From Mobiluncus sp963511525 (lineage in GTDB: Bacteria > Actinomycetota > Actinomycetes > Actinomycetales > Actinomycetaceae), in assembly GCF_963511525.1 (NCBI RefSeq), contig NZ_CAUPIY010000001.1:186001-250000 (forward strand): a DNA stretch of 64,000 nucleotides. Direction: 5' to 3'. Position numbers and translations under genes: made by a program. Below, one piece after another: positions 1 to 8,531 of this stretch. Every line of letters starts with the position of its first letter. Position 1 is the stretch's first letter. The notes below the pieces were generated by a model. It made no database searches and had not been told where the DNA came from. It worked only from the letters and a program-made list of their open reading frames with translations.

Positions 1-184
1 CATCGGCCGCGAATTGAACGGTGAGGGTCGCGGGGTTCGTCTGGAGGACCTCAACGCCGCGCTTTCCGACACCATCGCTCAAACCGCGGCGCTCACGGCG
101 CTGCTGCCCCCGGAGGCTCTGGCGCGGGATTTGGGAATCAACTGTGTCGCCAGTGGGGTAGTCCGCGACCCGTCATATTCATAG
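1..184 (+). CDS. C-terminal end of an unidentified protein, possibly the Pup-pathway ATPase ARC/Mpa (partial)
   Basis: An open frame enters from the left edge (codons from base 2) and stops with TAG at 182-184, leaving 60 visible residues. It ends 12 bases before dop on the same strand, where actinobacteria often carry the hexameric ATPase ARC/Mpa. The fragment shows GRGVRLEDLNAAL followed by a helix-like stretch, loosely like the end of the ARC C-terminal region, but it lacks the Gln-Tyr-Leu tail that docks mycobacterial Mpa onto the 20S proteasome. The assignment rests mostly on position; any other gene could end here. If it is ARC, the missing docking tail agrees with the absence of proteasome genes nearby. 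Confidence 0.35.
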   Translation, partial: IGRELNGEGRGVRLEDLNAALSDTIAQTAALTALLPPEALARDLGINCVASGVVRDPSYS

Positions 185-196
185 TCAGGGGTCGGG

Positions 197-1780
197 ATGA
201 TGACAAATCAGCGTGTGGTAGGAATCGAGACCGAGTACGGCGTAGCGCTTGACCCGGATACGGAAGTTGGCGCAATTCCCAATCTTCGGCACACTCCCGA
301 GGGCTTGTCAGTAGTCACGGCGCAGGCCGTGCGTTCTTGGCAGGCCAGTTTGCGTCCTGACGGACGAGCCATTGGCTGGGACTGGGAGGGGGAAGACCCC
401 TTGAACGACCTGCGCGGTACTCGGTTGGATCGTGCCAGCGCCGACCCGACCATGCTGACCGATGATCCCCACCGTTTTGCCCCGGCGTCCTCTGAGGCAC
501 ACAGCGCCGAGGACGACACGTTTTCGGTGCAGGAGCTGGTGGGCCAATCCTCTCCCATGCTCACAAATGTGGTGATGACGAATGGGGGACGGTTCTACGT
601 GGACCACGCACATCCGGAATACTCCACCCCCGAAGTTTTGACCGCTCGCGATGCGGTGGTGTGGGACGTAGCTGGGGAGCACGTAGCCAGACGTGCCATG
701 AAGGTCGCCGCCAGCTACGGTTCGCCGATTGCGCTGTACAAGAACAATACCGATTCCAAAGGACTGGCCTACGGTTCGCATGAGAACTATCTGTTGGCGC
801 GCGAGGTGCCGTTTGCGCTGCTGCGCGACTGCCTGGTGCCGTTTTTGGTGACGCGCCCGGTTATCTGCGGTGCTGGCCGGGTCGGCATCGGAAAAAACAG
901 CGAAACTTGCGGTTTTCAAATGTCGCAGCGTGCGGATTTTGTGGGGGATTTGGTTGGTTTGCAAACCACTTTCAACCGTCCCATCGTCAATACTCGTGAT
1001 GAATCTCACGCCGGTTCAAAGTGGCGCCGCCTGCACGTCATCAACGGTGACGCCAACCGGTTCCCTGGCTCTATCCTGGCTAAAGTTGCTTCGAGCCGGG
1101 CGTGGCTGGCGGCTTTGGAAGCGGCGTGGAAGACCGCTCACAGCGCTCCACCGATAGAGGGCTTGTTCCTGGATTGTGATCCGGTGGAGGCCGGGTGGCA
1201 GGTCTCCCACGACATTGACTTTGTTACGACACTGCGGTGTGCCGATGGGAGAGAGCGCAGCGCTTTGGAGTGGCAGTGGGCCGCGGCGAACACGGTAGCT
1301 GATTTCTTGCATTCCCAAGACCGGGACGTTTTGCTGGCGGACGCGCTTACTGACGCTTTGACCTGGGTAGATACTGTGCGCATGCTGCGCGAAGATCCTG
1401 TAGCGGCGGCGCGGCGCGTCGAATGGGTAGCGAAACGCACGATTTTCCAAGCCTTGAGCGAGCGGATTCCCGGCGGCTGGTCCAGCGCCAAACTGGCGGC
1501 ATTGGACATTCAATGGGCAGATTTGCGTCCCGGCTTGTCCCCGGTCGATAAGTTGCGAGCCAAAGGTCACGTTGAGGACGTCGCGCCCGCCACCGAAATC
1601 ATTATGGCGGCCACCCAGCCTCCTACCGGCACCCGCGCGAAAGTGCGCGGGAACGCAGTGACCCACCGAAAAGACCTGGTAGCGGCCAGTTGGACATCTT
1701 TGGTGGTCCGTGCCGGGTGGGATCGACTACAGCGAATTGAGTTGCGCGATCCATTCTCAAATGAGTCGTTAACTTCGTGA
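197..1780 (+). CDS. dop: Depupylase/deamidase Dop
   Basis: Dop removes Pup from tagged proteins and, where Pup ends in Gln, deamidates that residue to Glu. The 527-residue protein opens with the ATP-binding GIETEYG motif of the carboxylate-amine ligase fold shared with PafA, and has the metal/nucleophile segment YVDHAHPEYSTPE. Residues about 50-115 form the acidic insertion (Dop loop) that separates Dop from PafA. It ends with the family NTRAKVRG-like stretch (GTRAKVRGNAV). ATG at 197 is directly followed by a second ATG at 200; either may be used. It is the first complete gene of a dop-pup-pafA-FKBP-like cluster on one strand. Confidence 0.95.
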   Translation: MMTNQRVVGIETEYGVALDPDTEVGAIPNLRHTPEGLSVVTAQAVRSWQASLRPDGRAIGWDWEGEDPLNDLRGTRLDRASADPTMLTDDPHRFAPASSEAHSAEDDTFSVQELVGQSSPMLTNVVMTNGGRFYVDHAHPEYSTPEVLTARDAVVWDVAGEHVARRAMKVAASYGSPIALYKNNTDSKGLAYGSHENYLLAREVPFALLRDCLVPFLVTRPVICGAGRVGIGKNSETCGFQMSQRADFVGDLVGLQTTFNRPIVNTRDESHAGSKWRRLHVINGDANRFPGSILAKVASSRAWLAALEAAWKTAHSAPPIEGLFLDCDPVEAGWQVSHDIDFVTTLRCADGRERSALEWQWAAANTVADFLHSQDRDVLLADALTDALTWVDTVRMLREDPVAAARRVEWVAKRTIFQALSERIPGGWSSAKLAALDIQWADLRPGLSPVDKLRAKGHVEDVAPATEIIMAATQPPTGTRAKVRGNAVTHRKDLVAASWTSLVVRAGWDRLQRIELRDPFSNESLTS

Positions 1781-1837
1781 TTGCGTAAATAACGCATACC
1801 CTAGGGTTTTAGACGAAGTGGCACAATGGAGACTGTT

Positions 1838-2023
1838 ATGAAACAAGACCAGACAAACTATCCGGCTTTGCCCGAAGGATCTGAACCGGGCGCTATACCG
1901 GCCGGACAAGGGCAAATTCAAGAACCGGCCGGACTGGACGACCTGCTCGACGAAATCGAGGACCTGGTTGCCGAAGACGCCGGGACTTTCGTGCAAGGGT
2001 TCGTGCAAAAGGGCGGGGAGTGA
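1838..2023 (+). CDS. pup: Prokaryotic ubiquitin-like protein Pup, ending in Gly-Gly-Glu
   Basis: Pup is the small disordered tag that PafA joins through its C-terminal Glu to lysines of target proteins. The product is 61 residues, rich in Asp, Glu and Gln, with the conserved helical core DDLLDEIEDLVAEDA and the C-terminus KGGE. An in-frame ATG lies 12 bases upstream (1826), but GGAG at 1828-1831 is correctly placed for the ATG at 1838, so that start is chosen. Because the last residue is already Glu, no deamidation by Dop is needed before ligation. dop ends 57 bases upstream and the pafA start codon follows three bases after the stop. Confidence 0.94.
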   Translation: MKQDQTNYPALPEGSEPGAIPAGQGQIQEPAGLDDLLDEIEDLVAEDAGTFVQGFVQKGGE

Positions 2024-2026
2024 ATC

Positions 2027-3430
2027 TTGGCGCGAAATCCTCACCTGGACCAATTGCCGCGCCGCATTTTCGGTATCGAAACGGAATACGGCATTCTCGC
2101 CGCGGCCGTTTCGGGCGGCGCCCCGGTGACGGACGCGGACGCGGCCGGACGAGTGTTATTTCATGACGTGTTAGCACGCAGCCAAAGCACTTCGGCGTTT
2201 CTCCCCAACGGAGCGCGGCTCTATCTCGATGTCGGGTCACACCCCGAATACGCTACCGCGGAATGCTTGAGCTTGGACGATGTGCTGAACCAGGATCGGG
2301 CCGGGGCGGAAATCCTGGCGGAAATGGCAGGTGGTGCCAGCGAGCGCCTGAGCGCCCAAACTGGTACAAAAACCCAGGTACACCTGTTTAAGAACAACTT
2401 GGACGCGGCGGGTCACTCGTGTGGCTGCCACGAAAACTATCTGCTCTACCGGGACGGGAAGTTTCGTGCCCTAGTGGATTCCCTCGTCTCATTCCTGGTG
2501 ACGCGCCAAGTCATTACCGGAGCCGGTGCCTTGCTGCGGATTCAGGGCGAAACCCGTTTTTGCTTCTCACAGCGCGCTTTCCAGATAGATGACGCCGTGT
2601 CTGGGGCCACCACCTCCACCCGACCTTTGGTGAATACTCGTGACGAACCCCACGCGGACGCGAAACGGTATCGCCGTCTGCACGTCATTGTCGGTGATTC
2701 CAACGTTTTGGAGCCTCCGACACGTTTCAAAATCGCGACGATGAACTTGTTGCTGGCTGCTTTGGAGGCCGGGGTGGATTTCTCCGACCTATCTCTGGTT
2801 TCGCCTATTGCCGCGTTACGCGACATTACTGACGATGTCACAAGTTTCGGGGGGCAAGTCCGGGTGGAACTGACGGACGGTCGGCGCTACAGCGCCCTGG
2901 AGGTGCAAGAGGTTTTTTGCGACCGCCTGTTAGAAGTGTTTTCCGGAGCCGAGCTGGGTGCGGACTACCGCGAGGTTTTAGTCCAGTGGGGGCAATGGCT
3001 GGAGGCTCTGCGGAATCAGGATTTACAGGTTTTGACTGGCCAGCTGGATTGGGCGACAAAACTGTCTTTGCTCCATAGCCTGCGCGAGCGCCATGATTTG
3101 GCGTTATCTGACCCGAAGGTAGCCCGTATAGATTTGGCTTACCACGACATCACCCCCGGAGGGCTTCGCTTGGATGAACGCGGCCTAGCAACGCGGCTGA
3201 CCTGTCCGGATGCGGTCGAGGCTGCGAAAACTGTGCCTCCGCAAAATACTCGCGCCAAAGTGCGTGGCGCGTTGATTGCCGCGGCGCAGGAGCATCGGGC
3301 GGATTTGCAAGCGGACTGGACTCATTTACGTCTGCCGGAATCGGGATTGGGAACCGTGACACTCAGCGACCCCTTCGCGATTACCAGCGCGGAAGTCGAT
3401 ATGCTTATGAAAAGTATGGAGGCAGCTTGA
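2027..3430 (+). CDS. pafA: Pup-protein ligase PafA
   Basis: PafA activates the C-terminal Glu of Pup with ATP and forms an isopeptide bond to a substrate lysine. The 467-residue protein shows RRIFGIETEYG near its N-terminus, the catalytic segment LYLDVGSHPEYATAE, the CHENYL motif and NTRAKVRG near the C-terminus, the order expected for the family. The start is TTG at 2027; GGGGAG inside the last codons of pup is the likely ribosome site, so the two genes are translationally coupled. No prcB or prcA lies between pup and pafA. Its stop overlaps the next start codon (TTGA). Confidence 0.95.
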   Translation: MARNPHLDQLPRRIFGIETEYGILAAAVSGGAPVTDADAAGRVLFHDVLARSQSTSAFLPNGARLYLDVGSHPEYATAECLSLDDVLNQDRAGAEILAEMAGGASERLSAQTGTKTQVHLFKNNLDAAGHSCGCHENYLLYRDGKFRALVDSLVSFLVTRQVITGAGALLRIQGETRFCFSQRAFQIDDAVSGATTSTRPLVNTRDEPHADAKRYRRLHVIVGDSNVLEPPTRFKIATMNLLLAALEAGVDFSDLSLVSPIAALRDITDDVTSFGGQVRVELTDGRRYSALEVQEVFCDRLLEVFSGAELGADYREVLVQWGQWLEALRNQDLQVLTGQLDWATKLSLLHSLRERHDLALSDPKVARIDLAYHDITPGGLRLDERGLATRLTCPDAVEAAKTVPPQNTRAKVRGALIAAAQEHRADLQADWTHLRLPESGLGTVTLSDPFAITSAEVDMLMKSMEAA

Positions 3431-5088
3431 GCGAAGAAACACCCCGGCGCTCCTCGCACCGGGCCGCGGGTCCGGTTGATGGAGGAACTTACGTCAGGCG
3501 TGAGGTCGACCCGAACCTTTCGCCGCGTCGGCGTGCCAAAATGCTGGCGCAAGCTGTCGAGAAACAGTCCGCGCCGGCCGCTCCGCCGATTACGGAGGGC
3601 GCCAAAGACTTGCTGTCCTCTTGGCTGATAGCCAACGGGTTCGAGGATTTGGAGTCTTTCCAGGAAATGACCCGGAAAGCTGAATCGCAACTTCGCCCAT
3701 CTCCACCATCGAGCACCACCCCCTCTCTGCCCAGTTCTGCGGAACTACCCAAGAACGCTTCTGATGCCGCAACGAATCTTGCGGCGCCCTCGTCACTACC
3801 GGTAAAGCCAGCCGTCTTGCCGTCCCGAGCCACTCGTTCGGGGACACGCCTCACTACGAAAACTCCCGCCCCGGCTCCTCGCCAACTAAATCTTCCCTCG
3901 CGTCCAGCGCCTGGAGTGCCTGATGTTGCATCGCCTCACACGTTCCCGGCGGCGCCAGCAGCCTCGTCTATAGATACCGCTGACGCCCCAGCTCAGGTGT
4001 CTGCGCCACCACAAGCGCCGGCACCAGACTCGGCATTGAATCTTCCTCCCGAGATGGTGCCCACGGTCAGCTTGCGCCGTGAAGACGTACAAAACGTTGC
4101 TGTAACGGAACCAAAAAAGCCGAAAACTCACAGTCCCCGCCGGGCGGCAAAACTCCGTCTAGCCGCATCTTTACCCCGAAGGCCGAAACCGCTGGCAAAA
4201 ACGAAAGTTGTGCCCGTTGCCCTGACCTTGGGGATTTTGCTGGCACTGAGCGTGGCTTTGGTGCTGTTGATTATGTGGTATCGCAGTGCCGTGGCGGTCA
4301 GTGACCCCGCGAAATCAAAAATTGAAGTCTTGGGAGCGCTTGGTGCCCAACCTGTGCTGACCCTGTCCGAGCCCATCCCCCTCGAGAAAAGTTCCACCGA
4401 ACGCCTGATCAAAGGCGACGGACAAAAGATTCAGGACGGCTCCATCGTCGCACTGCGAGTCACAGTTTTTTCAGGAATGACCGGAAAACTGCAGTCCACT
4501 TCTGGCGATGAATCCGTGCTGGTAGGCCCGCTTTCGGCCAAGGTTTTCGGTACGGAACTGTATAACGCGGTGCGGGGTGCCACCGAAGGCTCGCGCTATC
4601 TATTGAAACAGCCTGTCGAGCAGCAGGGTACTTCCACCATGGAAATCGGGGTTATAGATATCATTCCCACCACCCTGAACGCCCAGATGGAGGCATTGCC
4701 CCCCGATGCTGGGCTGACCGTGAGTGAAGATCAGGGACAGGTTCGCCTCGCTATTGTCTCGGATTTTAGCGGTGATTTTCGTTCCTACCCCTTGATTACC
4801 GGCTCCGGCGCGACGGTTGCTCCCGGTCAGACCGTACTGGTGAAATATCAGGAGTTTTCCTACTCGAATCCGCCCGCGGTGCTGAAAGACCACTGGTCCG
4901 AACCGGTGAAGCTAAAACTGGACGATAAAGTGCAGCAGGGAGTGGCGCGCGGCATTGTGGACCGCAAGATTGGTTCACGGATGTTGCTGGAAGTGCCGCC
5001 CGCCGAAGGCTCCGGCAATCAGGCAACTATCCTGGTGGTAGACATTTTGGCGGCTTGGGATAATCCTAAAATGACGAAAGAATCTTGA
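3427..5088 (+). CDS. Membrane-anchored protein with two FKBP-like domains, coupled to pafA
   Basis: A 553-residue protein starting at TTG 3427, overlapping the pafA stop codon. Residues 1-255 are a low-complexity, proline/alanine/serine-rich cytoplasmic region with basic clusters. Residues 261-285 form one membrane helix, leaving a C-terminal half outside the cell. That half holds two stretches resembling FKBP peptidyl-prolyl isomerases, about 325-420 (GDGQKIQDGSIVALRV... VIDII) and 465-550 (GATVAPGQTVLVKY... VVDIL). Conserved aromatic active-site residues are not obvious, so chaperone or binding roles are as likely as isomerase activity. FKBP-type genes do occur next to pafA in other actinobacteria (recalled from general knowledge). 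Function here is inferred. Confidence 0.6.
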   Translation: MSEETPRRSSHRAAGPVDGGTYVRREVDPNLSPRRRAKMLAQAVEKQSAPAAPPITEGAKDLLSSWLIANGFEDLESFQEMTRKAESQLRPSPPSSTTPSLPSSAELPKNASDAATNLAAPSSLPVKPAVLPSRATRSGTRLTTKTPAPAPRQLNLPSRPAPGVPDVASPHTFPAAPAASSIDTADAPAQVSAPPQAPAPDSALNLPPEMVPTVSLRREDVQNVAVTEPKKPKTHSPRRAAKLRLAASLPRRPKPLAKTKVVPVALTLGILLALSVALVLLIMWYRSAVAVSDPAKSKIEVLGALGAQPVLTLSEPIPLEKSSTERLIKGDGQKIQDGSIVALRVTVFSGMTGKLQSTSGDESVLVGPLSAKVFGTELYNAVRGATEGSRYLLKQPVEQQGTSTMEIGVIDIIPTTLNAQMEALPPDAGLTVSEDQGQVRLAIVSDFSGDFRSYPLITGSGATVAPGQTVLVKYQEFSYSNPPAVLKDHWSEPVKLKLDDKVQQGVARGIVDRKIGSRMLLEVPPAEGSGNQATILVVDILAAWDNPKMTKES

Positions 5089-5097
5089 GGTAACAAA

Positions 5098-5889
5098 ATG
5101 CCGAATCGTTATGCCGACGACACTCTGACGGTGCGCGTGATTCCCTGTTTGGACGTGAACGCGGGTCGGGTAGTCAAAGGGGTCAACTTTGAAAACTTAC
5201 GCGATGCGGGGGATCCGGTCGAGTTGGCGGCGCGGTACTGCGTGGCCGGGGCAGACGAAATCACGTTCCTGGATGTGTCCGCCTCCGTGGAAGGCCGGGC
5301 GACGATGGCCGAAGTCGTGCAGCAGTGCGCTCGTGAGATTTTTGTGCCCCTGACCGTCGGCGGGGGCGTGCGCAGCGTTGCGGATGTGGAACGATTACTG
5401 AAATCCGGTGCCGATAAGGTCAGTATCAATACCGCCGCGATTGCCCGCCCGGAACTTATTTCTGAGATTGCGTCCCGCTTTGGGGTGCAAGTGTTGGTAC
5501 TGTCGGCCGATGCTCGGCGGGTTCAAGGCGAGGTACGCACCCCCTCGGGCTATGAAGTCACCACGCATGGCGGCAAACAATCGACGGGGATTGACCTGTT
5601 GGAATGGATTGGTCAGGCCTGCGAACACGGAGCCGGGGAAGTGCTGTTGAACTCGATGGATGCTGACGGCACCAAGGCTGGCTTCGATATTGAGATGCTG
5701 CAGGCGGTGCGTCCGGTCTGTCCAGTTCCCCTCATTGCTTCGGGCGGGGCGGGGACTGTCGAACATTTCGTGGCGGCCGCACAAGCCGGGGCGGATGCGG
5801 TTTTGGGCGCTTCCGTCTTTCACTTCGGTGAGATTACAGTAGCTGAAGTTAAGGCAGCCCTAGAGACGGCCGGCTTCCCAGTTCGCTAG
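5098..5889 (+). CDS. hisF: Imidazole glycerol phosphate synthase cyclase subunit HisF
   Basis: HisF is the (beta/alpha)8 cyclase that uses ammonia from HisH to make imidazole glycerol phosphate and AICAR in histidine synthesis. The 263-residue protein carries RVIPCLDVNAGRVVKGVNF with the catalytic Asp, the phosphate-binding loops TVGGGVRS and IASGGAGT, and a second catalytic Asp in VLSADARR. Its ATG at 5098 lies nine bases after the FKBP-like gene with GAGG upstream, so it can share that transcript. hisI and trpC follow; no hisH, hisA or hisB is in the window. Confidence 0.97.
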   Translation: MPNRYADDTLTVRVIPCLDVNAGRVVKGVNFENLRDAGDPVELAARYCVAGADEITFLDVSASVEGRATMAEVVQQCAREIFVPLTVGGGVRSVADVERLLKSGADKVSINTAAIARPELISEIASRFGVQVLVLSADARRVQGEVRTPSGYEVTTHGGKQSTGIDLLEWIGQACEHGAGEVLLNSMDADGTKAGFDIEMLQAVRPVCPVPLIASGGAGTVEHFVAAAQAGADAVLGASVFHFGEITVAEVKAALETAGFPVR

Positions 5890-6016
5890 CTTTTCGCGTC
5901 ATCTCGATAAATCTCGGTTTACCCATTTGACGCCCCAGTCAGTCGCCGCAGTTCCAGAGGATAATTTTGCTCTGAGCGATTTGGGTAAATATCACGTCAG
6001 CTGGCATTATAATTCC

Positions 6017-6439
6017 GTGACCGAATTACCCAATGATGTGTCCCGGCGTCTAAAACGTGATGCCCGGGGGCTGTTTGCCGCGGTCATCCAAGATTTTGAC
6101 ACGAAACGTGTGCTGATGGTCGGTTACATGAACGATGAGGCTTTAGCTCGCACTCTGCACGAAGGGCGAGTGACCTTTTGGTCACGCAGCCGTGAGGAGT
6201 ACTGGCGTAAAGGCGATACTTCCGGCCATTTTCAATTCCTGCGCCGCATCGAGATTGACTGCGATGGAGACGCGCTGCTGCTGCAGGTCAAGCAGGTAGG
6301 CGCGGCTTGCCACACCGGCACCAAGTCTTGCTTCGATGCTGGAGGGGTCATCGAGCCGGCACGGGTGGACGCCGATATGGCGACCCCGGCTCCCTTGTGC
6401 GTTCCCGCCGAACAGCAGACAGAGACGGCGGGACGCTGA
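6017..6439 (+). CDS. hisI: Phosphoribosyl-AMP cyclohydrolase HisI
   Basis: HisI opens the adenine ring of phosphoribosyl-AMP, the third step of histidine synthesis. The product has the core FDTKRVLMVGYMNDEAL, the metal-binding EIDCDGDALL and the C-terminal Cys pair in GAACHTGTKSCF. The frame is open upstream to TTG 5927, but that codon lacks a ribosome site and the family normally begins just before the RDARGLFAAV segment. GTG at 6017 gives a normal 140-residue protein, and GTG 6038 is an alternative. A TATAAT at 6008-6013 just before the GTG could mark a local promoter. The stop overlaps trpC (TGATG). Confidence 0.93.
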   Translation: MTELPNDVSRRLKRDARGLFAAVIQDFDTKRVLMVGYMNDEALARTLHEGRVTFWSRSREEYWRKGDTSGHFQFLRRIEIDCDGDALLLQVKQVGAACHTGTKSCFDAGGVIEPARVDADMATPAPLCVPAEQQTETAGR

Positions 6440-7287
6440 TGCTGACGTATGAGGAGTTTTACCGTCAAGCTACAGCCGAGGTCGCCCTGCGTGAGGCCAC
6501 GGTACCTTTGGAACTTGTGAAAGAACAGGCCCGCCACGCTCTCAGCCCGAAAGACGGCCTGGCGGTGCTGCACTCCCGTCCCGGTTTTGTGGCCATCATG
6601 GGGGAAATCAAACGGCAAACTCCGACTGCCGGTTTTCTCAATCCCATCGAAGACCCGGTGGAGTTAGCCAGGGAATACGTCGAAGGCGGCGCCGTGGCGG
6701 TCTCCGTGGTGACCGATTACCCGAACTACTTGGGCTCTAGTGAAGACTTCGTGCAGGTCCGCCGCGCGCTAGACGTGCCGCTGCTGCGTAAAGAGTACGT
6801 AGTCACCCCCTACCAGATTCACGAGTCTCGGGCGATGGGCGCGGATATGGTGCTGCTGATGGTGGCCTTGCTGGAGCCGATGGTGCTGGAGGCGTTGGTG
6901 GAACGGACTCATTCGCTGGGGATGTGTGCCCTGGTGGAATGCCATTCTCGTCTGGAGGCGCGCCAAGCTATTTCTGCTGGGGCGCGTCTCATTGGCATCA
7001 ACGCTCGGGACCGGGAAACAGGTGCGGTGGACCTGTCCATGTGCGAGCAAACTATTGACGTCATTCCTCCCGACATCACCGTGGTGGCTGAATCGGGGGT
7101 CCACGGCCCGCAGGAGGTTTTTGACTATGCCCGGGTCGGAGCTGACGCTATCTTGGTCGGTGAGGCGCTGGTCCGTTCCCCGGACCCCGTGGGCCTGTTG
7201 CGCAAGATGACTTCCGCGGCGCAGCATCCCGCTTTGCGTCCCGACCGGGCCTCTCGGTATCGTCACAAGACCGAAGGCACCGATTGA
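6439..7287 (+). CDS. trpC: Indole-3-glycerol phosphate synthase TrpC
   Basis: TrpC closes the indole ring in tryptophan synthesis, converting CdRP to indole-3-glycerol phosphate. The 282-residue protein has GEIKRQTPTAGFL (family usually EIKRASPSKG), VPLLRKEYVVTPYQIHE with the catalytic Lys and Glu, ADMVLLMVALL, LVECHS, IGINARDR and VAESGV, covering the barrel in order. ATG 6439 shares a base with the hisI stop, indicating coupling, and the trpC stop overlaps lgt the same way. No other trp genes are nearby; hisF-hisI-trpC-lgt order recurs in actinobacteria. Confidence 0.95.
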   Translation: MLTYEEFYRQATAEVALREATVPLELVKEQARHALSPKDGLAVLHSRPGFVAIMGEIKRQTPTAGFLNPIEDPVELAREYVEGGAVAVSVVTDYPNYLGSSEDFVQVRRALDVPLLRKEYVVTPYQIHESRAMGADMVLLMVALLEPMVLEALVERTHSLGMCALVECHSRLEARQAISAGARLIGINARDRETGAVDLSMCEQTIDVIPPDITVVAESGVHGPQEVFDYARVGADAILVGEALVRSPDPVGLLRKMTSAAQHPALRPDRASRYRHKTEGTD

Positions 7288-8369
7288 TGTCCGCCCTGAC
7301 TTTTGCCGCCGTGCTTTCGGTGCCGTTTTCCTCCAACAGCCTTTTTTCTGCCGTTCGCACCAGTATTCCTTCCCCTCCTTCACCAATCCTGCTCAGCCTG
7401 GGGCCGCTCACGATTCGCTGGTACGCTTTTTGGATTATCTTGGGCATGGCACTGGCGATTTTCTGGACCTCCAAGCGTTACCAAGCCCGTGGAGGAAACC
7501 CTCAACTCGTGGGTGACATCGGGATTTGGATTTGCTTGCTGGGCATTGTCGGGGCGCGTGCCATGGCAGTGTTTTCCTATCCCGGCGACTACTTTGGTCC
7601 GGGTATCCCGTGGTGGAAACCTTTTGCCATCTGGCAAGGGGGTTTGGCCATCTACGGTGGCCTCATCGGCGGATTCCTCGCCGCCGTGGGCTTCCTGCGT
7701 TTCAAGAAACAGCCCCTGGGAGTGTTCTTCGATGCCCTGGCCCCCACGGTCCTGGCCGCCCAAGCCTTAGGACGCCTGGGCAACTACTTTAACCAAGAAG
7801 TCTATGGCAAAGCCACGACCCTGCCCTGGGGGCTAGAGATTAGCCCCCAGATGGCTCCGGCAAACACGGCACCGGGCACCCTGTTCCACCCGACTTTTCT
7901 CTATGAAATCATCTGGAACCTTGTGGCCATGAGCCTCTTGCTGCTGTATGAAACAATTCGCAAACGTTCCCGTGATTCCGAGTTCGCCCAACAAGTCAAC
8001 GTTTGCCGAGCGACCGGCCAGTCTTGGGGACACCTGTGTTCTTGGGAAATCGGCGGCCTGTACCTGTTCCTGTACAGTTTGGGACGGTTTTTCCTGGAGT
8101 TCGTGCGTATCGACTACCAGTACACGGTGGCCGGGGGAGTCCGCTGGTTCCAAGTCGTCGCCGGAATCATCGCTGTTGTAGGGTTAGTCGTGTTTGCGGC
8201 GGCTCGCTACCGGAAACTGCCTGCCGTTCTGACCGAGGTCCCCCAGCCAGCTCCGGATTCCCCGGAAACGCAACCCGCAGCACCCAACCAGGAAAAATCC
8301 CCTTGTGACCCCGAGTCCGAACCCGAGGCAAAAACGACCGCCGATACTGTAAAAAACCCCAAAAAATAA
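7287..8369 (+). CDS. lgt: Prolipoprotein diacylglyceryl transferase Lgt
   Basis: Lgt transfers diacylglycerol from phosphatidylglycerol to the lipobox Cys of prolipoproteins in the membrane. The 360-residue protein has about seven hydrophobic helices and the family signatures GGLAIYGGLIGGF, LGRLGNYFNQEVYG, HPTFLYEIIWN and GRFFLEFVRIDYQ. The last 50 residues are a charged Pro/Glu-rich cytoplasmic tail typical of actinobacterial Lgt. ATG 7287 overlaps the trpC stop (TGATG); a TTG three bases earlier is possible but less likely. It ends the hisF-hisI-trpC-lgt unit. It acts in the same pathway as the Lnt encoded at 52.6-54.2 kb. Confidence 0.96.
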   Translation: MSALTFAAVLSVPFSSNSLFSAVRTSIPSPPSPILLSLGPLTIRWYAFWIILGMALAIFWTSKRYQARGGNPQLVGDIGIWICLLGIVGARAMAVFSYPGDYFGPGIPWWKPFAIWQGGLAIYGGLIGGFLAAVGFLRFKKQPLGVFFDALAPTVLAAQALGRLGNYFNQEVYGKATTLPWGLEISPQMAPANTAPGTLFHPTFLYEIIWNLVAMSLLLLYETIRKRSRDSEFAQQVNVCRATGQSWGHLCSWEIGGLYLFLYSLGRFFLEFVRIDYQYTVAGGVRWFQVVAGIIAVVGLVVFAAARYRKLPAVLTEVPQPAPDSPETQPAAPNQEKSPCDPESEPEAKTTADTVKNPKK

Positions 8370-8421
8370 ACTTGTACCTGACTCTTACCCCGTTTAAACA
8401 GCGATTTTACGGATGTTACGG

Positions 8422-8427
8422 TATAAT
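8422..8427 (+). promoter_or_regulatory. Candidate -10 box (TATAAT) of the small gene at 8532
   Basis: A consensus TATAAT stands about 50 bases after the lgt stop. No good -35 box lies 16-19 bases upstream (the spacing falls on CAGCGA), so strength is uncertain. Transcription from here would give a leader of about 98 bases before the ATG at 8532. Confidence 0.45.
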
Positions 8428-8439
8428 GGTTGTATTGAA

Positions 8440-8466
8440 GCAGTAATTCCTAGGGGGTTTTACTGC
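8440..8466 (+). repeat. Hairpin in the mRNA leader of the small gene
   Basis: Inverted arms GCAGTAA (8440-8446) and TTACTGC (8460-8466) enclose a 13-base loop. A second, looser fold is possible just downstream (GGGG near 8467-8470 with CCCC near 8497-8500, and GGTT with AACC inside). The position between the -10 box and the start codon suggests control of expression, but no known riboswitch class was recognised. Confidence 0.5.
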
Positions 8467-8531
8467 GGGGGGTTACCGGCGCAACCTATGCGTCAGCCCC
8501 TCAGAAGATGAAGAGGAAGAAGGTAAACATA

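Noticed and set aside
2021..2030. Possible missing or degraded prcB/prcA between pup and pafA
   Set aside because: Only three bases separate the pup stop and the pafA start codon, so there is no remnant to describe.
6307..6438. Upstream extension of trpC inside hisI
   Set aside because: The ATG at 6439 overlaps the hisI stop and matches the usual TrpC N-terminus; the earlier segment is hisI read in another frame.
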